64,000 bases of DNA from Aspidapion aeneum (taxonomy: Eukaryota > Arthropoda > Insecta > Coleoptera > Brentidae): assembly GCA_963576565.1 (NCBI GenBank), contig OY755046.1, positions 51,640,786 to 51,704,785 on the forward strand, written 5' to 3'. A program made the translations under genes and the position numbers. Shown piece by piece: positions 1 to 10,900 of the stretch; within the stretch, counting starts at the first letter, position 1, and each line of letters opens with the position of its first letter. The notes under the pieces are model-generated. The model ran no database searches. It saw only the letters and a list, made by a program, of their open reading frames with translations, and was not told the DNA's origin.

Positions 1-560
1 TTACATAACTTTACATTTATAGGGAAGGAGATAAATTAAATTTTTGATGTTTTTAAATTTTTTCCTAGTTTTATTATATCTATCTGGCGTTTCTGGAATT
101 GGAGAATGTTACTTTTACATAACTTTACATTTATAGGGGCGGGAGGTTAATTAAAATTTGGGGTTTTTTAATTTTCTTTTATAGTTTTATCATAGTTCCT
201 ATCCGCCTTCCAAGGCTTAGCTGTCTAACGTTTCGGGAAGTGGACAATGTTACTTTTACATAACTTTACATTTATAGGAGAGAGCAGCAAATTAAAATTT
301 TGGGGTTTTTACATTTTTTCCTATAGCCTAATCATATTTCCCTTCAGTATGCCAAAGCTCAGCTCTCTAGCGCCCCTGGAAGTGAGCAATGTTACTTTTA
401 CATAACTTTACATGTATGGGCGAGGGGAGTGAATTAGAGTTTTAGAAAGGTCAAATATGGGCTAAACTGTTTCAAAAAAAGATGGTACAGCGGTTTCCGC
501 GCGCACTTGGCGGGGCACTGCCGTGCCCCTAAATAAAGAAGCCTTCCATACCAGAACTAA
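1..560. repeat. Satellite-like tandem repeat, left window edge
   Basis: Four units begin with the anchor TTACATAACTTTACAT at about 1, 115, 255 and 397, so spacing is 114-142 bp. Each unit continues with a T-rich stretch, a CTATAG/TTTATCATAG block and a CTTAGCTGTCTAACG-like block. The tail (about 480-560) holds a GCACTGCCGTGCCCC motif. The same blocks recur reverse-complemented at the right end of the window (63500-64000). No coding potential is seen. Confidence 0.7.
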
Positions 561-839
561 AAATCTTGTGTAACAAGTGTTTTCGCTATTAGGAAAATTT
601 CAAGGACTATACGTATATGGCTTATACTGGTCACAACTGACATGTTACAATATTCTTAAAAATTAAAAAAGCAAAACAGGTTAAATTCCATCGGATATTG
701 GAGAATGTTTGTCTCATGGAATATTAAATAGATTTTTTTATTGTATTTATATTTAACCAATCTATGATGACGATAAGCAGATCAAAGATGCCGGTCGTAG
801 TAATGTGTTGGAAATAATTATATTTTTTATTTTAAACAA

Positions 840-1310
840 AAATTTTTTTTTCATTTGGTTTTTTTAGGGTTACGATTTCTTAATGCCCAAAATAGTGCAA
901 AACAAACAACAAGTTTGTTTATTTTAAATAACAAATATTTGAAATGATTAACTGATTTTGCATGATCTACTTTTAAGAACCGGATTTCATGCTGAGTACC
1001 CACCCGTTTTTTGGTATAAGAAAAAAAATCTGTATCTTATCCATATGTTAATTCATATATAAGTATTTGTTGTTATTATCTTTTCTTAGTTTAAACAGTC
1101 AATGGGTTAAGTGGGAATCAAAAAAACTATTTTTTTTATATTTTAGCAGTGTACGCAACATTTTCAAATTTGTGTATAGGCTTAAAAATACGAAAACGGA
1201 AACAAAATGAAATTGTAAGTATAAATTAAATAACTTATTATTTAGATATACCATAATATTACATGTAAATTTGTGAAAATATGAAAAATATAACAAGTTA
1301 TGGATATTGA
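840..1310 (+). repeat. 5' flank of transporter copy 1, homologous to the 1.23 kb array
   Basis: This stretch matches the ends of the three tandem units near 17690-18000, 18910-19230 and 20180-20600. Shared landmarks are a run reading ATGATCTACTTTTAAGAACC and, further on, TTAATTCATATATA. It places the copy 1 gene flank in the same repeat family as the array upstream of copy 2. No exon is recognised here. Confidence 0.6.
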
Positions 1311-1388
1311 AAATACATAATTACTTGTACTCATAAAAAACATGATATCAACGAGTATGATAAAGAAACTTATGTAGGTGTGTCATTA

Positions 1389-1535
1389 GTTTTTCAGAGG
1401 CGCACCTACAGCGGCCTTGTGGCCCGGGCCACCCCCAAGCCTAAGATTTTTTAGGTATTTTCCACATTATTCATGAATAAACACAAAAAATAGCATGAAA
1501 TACAGCATCATGGGGTCTCGGCCCTCCCACAAGAC
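1389..1535. mobile_element. hAT-type MITE copy (GGCGCACCC family)
   Basis: The sequence starts GGCGCACC and runs through AGGTATTTTCCACATTATTC and GCATCATGGGGTCTCG. It matches the elements at 20744-20861, 49802-49955 and 51338-51499. The last of these shows the family's ends and an 8-bp target duplication. This copy and the one at 20744 lie at the same distance before transporter exon A, so this insertion preceded the gene duplication. The right end is degraded. Confidence 0.6.
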
Positions 1536-1578
1536 ATATTACTACTATTGAATTTTTATTATTACTATGTATTTTTAG

Positions 1579-1717
1579 AAGCAAGCATTTTGCTCAAGTG
1601 TGGTTCTGGCTGGTTCATTTTTTTAAGAAAGAAAATTTAGAAGATATTGCAGAAGAAAACAAAGAGGGTACTTTAAAATGCCACATTGCCAAATTTTTAT
1701 CAGAACAAGGAAGACAG
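1579..1717 (+). CDS. Tret1-like copy 1, exon A (N-terminal cytoplasmic part)
   Basis: Acceptor TTTTTAG before 1579 and donor GTAAGT at 1718. It reads from AGC: S-K-H-F-A-Q-V-W, then an acidic stretch and a basic end SEQGRQ, which runs straight into NLGAAG of the next exon in phase 0. Copy 2 has the same exon six bases shorter (two codons absent). The call rests on this splice logic and on conservation between the copies, since N-termini of the family are variable. Confidence 0.75.
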
Positions 1718-4700
1718 GTAAGTAACACAGCTATTCTTCTAACAAGTATAGGAAATTTTTCCTGTATTATAATCTCTGTTACAGTTAGGGGAAGACGGGA
1801 GAATTCCGCCACCTTTAAGAAAGTAGCAAAATTAAAGCGTTTAAAATGAATTTTAATCGCAAAATAGTTTTTATTTAGTTAGCTTATTAACATGTAACTA
1901 CAACTTTTAATTAAAAAATGTATTTTTTTGCATAAATATAAAAGAAATATTAATTTTTTTAAAAAGTTGCAGTTGGCGGAATTCCCTCATGGTACGGGGC
2001 AATACAGCCACATCCTTGGAGTAATACCGCCATATTAGTTTTTATAAAAACTTTAAATGGAAAATCTCGAAAACCGTTGCTCTGAGCGAAATGAAAATAG
2101 TATAACTTTTTTACATAAAAATGATGAGGCACAAAAAAGTTACACCGATTTTAATGTAAGAGTAGTAATCCAGAGAACACCCTGTACAATATACACCAAA
2201 ATCGAATAGCTGATTCAGAAGTGTTTTTCCTGTGTTGATAATGGCTATATCATATACCAAGGGATAAGCTGGGCACTTTTTATCCAGAGGCGAAAAGTTT
2301 GTACCACGAGCGTTGCGAGGGTTACAATTGTCAAGGGTTAAAAAGACAATTATTGTAAGTTTATACACATTTTTTTAGACTTTTTTGGATTTTTCCTTGG
2401 GGTTTTTAGGTTTTCTTAGGGTTATCTTTGAACTGTCACTTTTAATCCTTAACTTTTACTTTTTATCCCTAATCTGTCCCTTTTAATTCCTGATTTTTAT
2501 TTTCTATCTCTGATCTGTCACTGTTCATTCCTGATTTTTACTTTTTTTAAATATTTTTATCATATTGACAGGTAAGTAGGTACTTGTGGCACTATTGGCA
2601 CCGCAGGCGAAAAATTCTGCAGGTTCGTTGTTCAGGATAAATATATGTATACCATTATGACTAAGTGATACAATTTTAATAATAGTAATACTAAAAAAGA
2701 CGCTTTCATCCAAACTTTTCACCTATTTTGCGTATATAGACAAAATTCTTAGGGGGAGGCATTTGCTCCTAGCCCCCCCCCTAGACCCACCGCTGCTAGA
2801 GTCCCTGTATGTGACAGATATTGACCCAATATGCATACAGGGACTCTAACCGCTGCAAGTGATATTCTTTTTTTGGAAGCTTTTTAATATTTGTTGATCA
2901 TAATTAAGCTATTATGCTTGTTATATTGCAAAGCTTCCAGGAACTGAGATAGTTTATATTTAGTAATTTAAATCTAGATATTTCGGCACTTTTACTGACA
3001 GTCGGATCTCATCCATCCCTCCATTTAATAAAGCTTATCTTTTATAAGCAGAAATCTCTTTTATATGCATTCCAATGCTCAATTTCTTAATAGCGATGCA
3101 CTATTTTTAAAAAAAAATACTTTAGTCCGGCTCTGGGATCAGCGCCATATTGGTGCCAGGATAGGCTCCGCCTAGTGCAATCACTTTTGCTAGGCAGATC
3201 GAATTGATGCAGCGCAGCGCCTCTTCCCTATTCAACCTCGTTGATACGAACATTTCTTTGCCAGCCAAAATAAAAAATACTCTGCCAATATATGGGCCCC
3301 TTAGCTCACACTAGGTACTATAGTTATAGTGTACATGTGAGCTAATATAATTAAAAACAAGCCGTGTGTTAAATTAAACTCAAATTTTTAAAATCTACCC
3401 CTACTCTTAAAAAAAAACTAAAACTAAAATCTGTTTTGTTTAACTCCAAACTCAATTACCTTTTGTTTGATATCACACACGCTTTTATTTGGCTTGTGTT
3501 CGGTGGACAGACAGACAGACAGACAGACGGCGCGACAAAAAAGTTTCAAAATCATCTAAAACGCAAAGATATATCAAAATTTTTGAAATCGGAGCAACTT
3601 TTTTTTTCTCGAAAAAATTAGGATCACCATAGCTCACACTACTATAGTATAGTATATGTGTGAGCTAACCTTAGAGTAATAATAATATATACTCTGAGGA
3701 GCTAACACTACTATAGTATACTATAATATGTGTGAGCTAATACGAACGTAACCAAAATCTATAAAAAAAAACAGTCCCTCAGTAGCGGACGAAGATGGGG
3801 TAAGGGACTTTAAATCCCGGGCGTTAGGGGCGTCCGTCGGCGTCGGGCTGAGAGAGAGAGGGAGATTCTTTTATAAATATAATTTCGAGAATCTTCTTGT
3901 GCTTAAACAATGCATAAAAATCTTAATGCGCTGGCTATTTTATGCATTAGCAATGATCTTTTAGAAGAGTTAGATTTTGATTTAGTAACACTGGAAGACC
4001 AGAGAGGGGCCAGCCCCCCTTCACCCAGACATAAAACTTATTTTTAAATTCTGTTTAAAAAATAAGAAATGCATAACCCGCAGTTTCTTAAAAAATTAGT
4101 CTGGACACTATGTCAGTTTTTTTTTACAAAAATCGCCTTCCTTTTCACAAATTTTCGACTGCGGCGTATTTATTCTTCTGATGATGGTAAATTTCAAAGA
4201 GTGGATATCTTAAAAACAGAAAGGAAATATTTTGGTTTTTGGTGCGCTTTCCTTCGGAAATCCTGGATCCAAGCGCGGATCTGGGTCAAAATCTAGGGTG
4301 GGGGGGGGTAATAGTCGATGAATTTTTTTTTTGTAGTATAACTTTTTTTCTATGGGGGGGTAATTTTCCTGCTTTCCCTTATTTTATTAGGAAAAAGTAC
4401 ATTATTTTTTCTAGGGGGGGGGGGGGTAATTACCCCGTTACCCCCCCCCTCAAATCCGCGCTTGCCTGGATCCGCCACTGATTTAAAGTATAAGGCTAAT
4501 AAAGTAGGTATATTTCTTCGGAATTTAAGTCGTTTTGATCAAAAATGTTTTTGTATTGGCGTTGTGGTTTTACCTTTGTGTGAAATATGGGCCGGTCTGA
4601 TATGTGATAACTATAATCCAACTGTAATCCAATATTTATTGTTACAATTGTTTTATTTAGTATAGCAGGCAATATTATAACTTGTAAAGAACATACTACC

Positions 4701-7700
4701 GATGTTCTACGCGTCATGGGCTTCTTTGGTTACATAAATAACATCAGTTTAGCCTGGAACGATCTAAATTTTAAAAAATCCAACTGCAAAAATGGCGCGT
4801 CAAAATATCGAAAAACCAAAAGTGGTTAATATTTTCAACCCTGGGCCTGAAGCGCCCCCAAAATGGTTCAGACAGTTGCGCCCCTGCATATAAAAAAAAG
4901 TAATGTAAAAAACGTGTCCTTGCTTAAATATGCCTGGCCCTTCTTGCCCCCCCTCCCCTAAACAGAAAACTCTGACGTCGCGGCTGATTTTTATTTGGAA
5001 GACCCCGTATGTATCCCTGTGTGTACCGGGTGGGCTAAAAAACCCGGACAATTTTTACCTTCCTGGCCTGCGCAGTCATGGCGAGAGAAGGTATTGTTTT
5101 CGACAAAAATTTTTTTTGCAGATAACGCCTGAAAATGTTTTAGTTTTTATTTTAATTTATAGAAAATCACTACTTTTTCCCCGCACAACAAGGTACAAAT
5201 TGGTAAAATCGGTGTGGCGGTTCTCAAAAAATCTATTTTTGTTTCTATTTCTAGTCTATTTACTTATAAACTCATTATTACTGAATCGATCTTAGTAAAA
5301 TAAAAAAGTCATGGTGACAATTATTTGCTCTTTAAGGAGTATAATCAAAATTTGCCGCCATCTTAAAAGTTAAGATGTCGGACAGAATCATACTTGACCC
5401 TCCAAAGAGGCAAGTTTATTTTTATTTTCCAAAAATGTTTTAGTTTTTCTTATTATTATTTTTAAAAAAGTGCTACTTTTCTTCCACTTAACCTGATACA
5501 AAGTAATAAAGTCGGTAAAGTGTTCTCACAAAATCTGATTTTGTTTTAGCCATTGTCTTACAAATTATACGATTGCATTGCATCAAGTATGATTTTTCCG
5601 ACATCTTAAATTTTAAGATGGCAGCAAATTTTGATTATAATCTTTAAAAGGAAATCAATTCTTACTATGTTTTTTTTTTATTTCACTAAAATAGGTTTAG
5701 TAATAACGAATTTAAAAAGAAATTTATGTAGACAGGATTGGTAATGCAATCGTATAATCTGTAAAACAATGGTTGAACCATCATACCGATTTTACTAGTT
5801 TGTACCTCGTTGTCTAGGGGAAAAGTAATGCTTTTTTATGAATTAAAAAAACATTTTCGGAACATAAGAATGAACACTCCATTTTGAAAACTCAAGTATG
5901 ATTCTGTCCACAATCTTAAATTCCAAGATGGCGATAAATTTTGATCATGATCTGTAAAAAACAAACAATTGTTACCAGGATGTTTTTTATTTCATTAAAA
6001 GCGGTTCAGTAGTAATGAATTTGTAAGGAAAAAAATGAAGACATGATGGGCAAGGCAATCGTATAATATACAAAACAATGGTTGAAACACAAATATTATT
6101 TTTAGAAGCACTGAACCGATTTGGCTGATTCGTGCGTGGCAGGAATGCACCTTTTTTCTCATCAAAAAAAAAAAATGCCCGGTTTTTTTTGGCCCACCCG
6201 GTATGATATAAAACCTTGACTTTTTTACTATCTGCACTTTATTCAAAGTTTGCACACATCAGACATGTTTTGATATTATTATGAATATTGTAGAAATAAG
6301 TTTTGTTTATTTTTGATATCTTAACCTTTATATATAAAACACTACACGCATCAAAATGTTTCGCTATTGTTTATTCAAAAAATTACGCAGAATAAAATAT
6401 TAATTATCTAATAATTAAACGGCTTAAGTTGCACATTTCTAGGTTAAATTCAAGTACAAATGAAATTTTATTGAGCAACAAAATTCTTTAGGGATCAAAA
6501 GCATTTGATACCTTGAACAACACACACAAACAAGTACCGTTAAGTATTTGATTTTCATGAGTACCTTACCTGAGTTGAAAATATAATGTGATTGGGGTTT
6601 CATTTTAGATTGGTTTTCAAAAAGTGCACTTCGAAATATGGGTTATATTTTACATGAAGTAAGTTTATTTTAGAATTCACACGTCAAATTAACAAAAGAT
6701 GATGAAACTTATTTTACTAATGTTAGAAATAAAATAAATATATTTTTTAAGGTAAACGTGTTTTTTATAAAATTGCACTAAAAAGTAAAAAATAATTTGG
6801 CAGATTTCTGTTACAGTACTAGATTAAATAATCATTTTAATTTTAAAGTTTGATATAAAATCGTGACGGAACTATGAAAGATACCCATCAATTTTGGGTT
6901 CGATGTAAAATCGTGGCGCGAAATCAAATCATAAATCTGAAAACCCCATGATCGTATTTGTTTTGGTTCCAAAGTTTTGAATGGCTCTTCTTTTTACCCT
7001 CACCCACCTATTTTTCTTAACCTCTTTACACCCCTCGTCGACCCCCTACCACCGATTTTTATTCATAAAATTGTATTGTCACCAGATAAAATCATAAATC
7101 TGAAAACAGCATCTTCGTATCTGGTTCCAAAGTTCTGAATTTTTCCCCTTTTTACCTTTATCCAACTCCGTATTTCTTCATAAAATTGTATTCTCACCAG
7201 ATCAATTCATTAATCTGAAAACCTCATGTTTGTTTTCATTGCAAAATTCTGAATTTACCCCCTCTACACCCCTCCCTACACCCTACCGCCGACTTTTGTT
7301 CATAAAATTGTATTGTTACCAAATAAAAATACTCTGCCAATCTATGGGCACCTAAGCTCACACTAGGTACTATAGTTATAGTGTGAGCCAATATAATCAA
7401 AAACTGAAATATATTTTATTCAACTCCAGACTCAATTACCTTTCGTTTGATACCACACAAGCCATGTTTTGACTTAAACTCGAATTTTTTAAATCTACCC
7501 CCACCTTTTAAAAAAATCTAAAATGTATTTTGTTTAACTCCAGACTCAATTACCTTTCGTTTGATATCACACACGCCATATTTTCACTTAAACTCTAATT
7601 TTTGACATCTACCCCCACCCTTTTTTTTAAATAAACTAAAATTCATTTTGTTTAACTCCAGACTTAATTACCTTTCGTTTGATATCACACACGCCATATT

Positions 7701-7904
7701 TTCACATAAACTCTAATTTTTGGAATCTACCCCCACCATTTTATTTGGCTTGCGTTCGGTGGATTTTGTTCATTTTTAAATGGGACCAACACGGCCCAAG
7801 ATCCAACTTAGGTAGCAAATTTCATTAAAATCGGACAAGCGGTTTTTGAGTTATGCGGGTTGGTCGTTACAGACAGACATACAGACAGACAGACAGACAG
7901 ACAT

Positions 7905-7942
<38 letters not shown>

Positions 7943-10900
7943 GGCAAAACAAAAAAGTCTCAAAATCATCTGAAACGCAAAGAAATTTTTGAAATCGGAG
8001 CAACTTTTTTTTTCTCGAAAAAATTAGGATCACCATAGCTCACACTACTTATATAGTAGTAGTGTGAGCTAATATAAATCTGAAAACCGCATGTTCGTAT
8101 CTGTTTTGGTTCCAAAGTTCTGATTTTCCCCTTTTTACACCCCTTAACCCCACAATTTCAATAATGTTGTATTGTCATGGGACCCACAATACTGCGCCAA
8201 ATTTCATTAAAATCGGTTCACGGGAAGTGTGTCAAAAATGAATCGCCAGATTTGATAGACAGACACACAGACATCCAGGCCCTGTGAGGTTAAATAAAAT
8301 CGTTTAATAATAAATTTAACTATTAATAAATAAAAAAAATAATATTTTTTTTATAGAATCTTGGAGCGGCAGGGCCCCTACTCTTGACTATCTGCGTGGG
8401 TATGACAATAGGGTACTCTGCTATCCTTTTGCCAGAGTTGGAACCCCACAAAAATGGAACTATAACTGCTACTGCCGAACAGGCGTCATGGATAGGTAAA
8501 AAACACATTATTATTAATTATTAGTAACAGTAAACCAAAAATACAAAAAGTACAACCAACAAAATTTAACACTACCTAGTTTTTTGATGTTTTAGTTAAA
8601 AGCTAGGAATTTTATCTTAAAAACCAAAAAAATTACTGAAAATTTACCAAAGTTTTAGAGAAAAGTCGCTTATTCTGGGATACCATTTAATTTTTTACAA
8701 CTATTTTTGTTATTTGTTTATCTCTCATTTTAGCAACGTTTATTCTTTATTATCTAACAAAGATAATACTAGACAAAAAAGAAACATTACAAATTTTGTT
8801 CAAAAAATATTTTAGGCATCCTGTGTATGACATATTTTAAAGAAATACAGACGCGACAAACTCTTCAAAGTTAAATTTATTTAAGTTAAAATTAAAGGAT
8901 TAAAATATCGGCCCTATATACTCTAGCGATGTTTGGAAAGAATATAAAGAAATAATAAAAAATTTAAATATTGAATGTAAAATAAATACATTTATTTTTT
9001 TATTTGCCTTTATTAAAAAACCAAATACTTTCCATCATTACTAGATTTACTTTTGTTTCCAAAAAATCTATTAAAACAACATAATCCAAGGTTTTTTGTC
9101 GCCCTAATTCTTTATCTTTTTTTTTATAAGATAAAACTATTTTTCGAAACACAAAGAAAAATTTAATCACAGGTTTATGAACTGCTTAAAATTTTCGCGT
9201 AATAGCTATTACTATATCAGGGTTATAAAGAAAGCGATTAACGTCAGCGGCTGGGGATTAAAAGAGTCACGTTAGACCCTAAAACTAGGGACTAAAGTGA
9301 CCACTTTACCTAAAGTACATAAAGTAGTTTGAATAAAAAACTGTTTTTTTTTAAATATGTTGACAATGATCATAATCAAAGAAGTTTCGTGGCTAATCGG
9401 GTAAAAAGGAGTTTTTGTTTCTCTCATATTTTTCCGTGGTTAGCTTGAAAGCTTAACCCTTAATCTAATGGAAACCTAATAAGTGTTGACAGTTAACTGT
9501 TTCGTCCTCATAGGACTCCGCAGAACACTACTTGGTCAATGTTTTTGTCCATAATCATATGTAAATAGTGAGAAAACTCTCGCAGGAAGCGCCATCTGCC
9601 GAGATTCGAGAGAAACTAGAACAATAGCAGGCGAAAATAAACTGCTATACATATCGATCAATCTAGTGTCTCTCGTACCTCGGTAGATGGCGCTTCTTGC
9701 GAGAGTTTTCTCACTATTAACATATGATTAGAGACAAAACCGTCTAATTAACTTCGCAAGGGTGTCACATTGACCAAGCAGTGTTTTGAGGGGTCCAATA
9801 AGGACGAAACAGTTAACTGTCAACACTTATTAGGTGTTCATTAGATTTTAGACCCCCGTGAGGTTAAGCTTTCAAGCTAGCCACGGAAAAATATGAGAGA
9901 AACAAAAACTTCTTTTTACCCGATTAGCCACGAAGCTTGTTTGATTTTTAAATTTACGGATACTAAATTTCACGTTTGTTAATAATAATAACAAATCAAT
10001 AGTTGAAAAGTATTAATTTAAATTGGGGAAGCGAAGGCTTAAAATAGGTTAAAAACGCCCGCGGGCAGTAAAGTTGAGTTTCACGCTCTAAAATGTGGGC
10101 GGTAAATTGCACTTTAACGTACGGTTGCTAAGATTTCTGAGTGGTAAAGTAACTTTACCGCACGGCGTGCTAAGTGAAGTAATTACTTTACTGCAAGCGG
10201 GTAGGTAAAATATCTAAAATCGATGATTTTTTTTAATACAGCGTCATTAGCCGCCCTGCCCCAGTCATTCGCTGCCCTTTTGGGAGGATACCTTATAGAA
10301 AAATTTGGCCGAAAAGTCTCACACATGCTTACTTGTCTACCAAACTGCATAGGTTAGTATAGGTCGGAAAAGCATCCGTAACTTAGAGTAATAAAATATA
10401 TATATTATTAAGGTCTGATATGCGGCACTTCTAAAATACAAAAAAAATCCTATTTTGTTTAGAAAAGTTTTGGTTTCTCGTAATTTTTGTCATTTTGAGA
10501 GGTGAAACTTTTTCCTCTGCGCAAATTCTTGAAAGTAATTCCTAAGAGTAAAAAAATAGACCGGATTTTTTTTTCTGTAGCTTTAAAAATGTTTTACAGT
10601 AAATGGTAACATTGTCCCCAAAATCGCATGGTAAGTTTAGTTAGTCCCATGCTCGAAAAATGTCGGGGCCCGCGCCCTGTAGGGATCAATTTCAAGAATT
10701 TTTGCACAGGAAAAAAGTGGACGTCTTGGCAAAATAAAGCTATGTACGAAAATTCAGCCAATTACTCATCACTTAAAAAATAGACCCATGTACTATTTTC
10801 TTCTTGAAAAGGGTCACAGGTATACAAAAAAATGCAAAACTCCAAAAAGTTTTTAATAAAACAAAGAATTGGTTTTGTGTATAAGAATCTACCAGTGGCA

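Noticed and set aside
7851..8038. Open frames made of repeated C-L-S-V or R-Q-T-D residues on both strands (also 13391-13682)
   Set aside because: They are readings of the CAGA/GACA microsatellite inside the mobile element.
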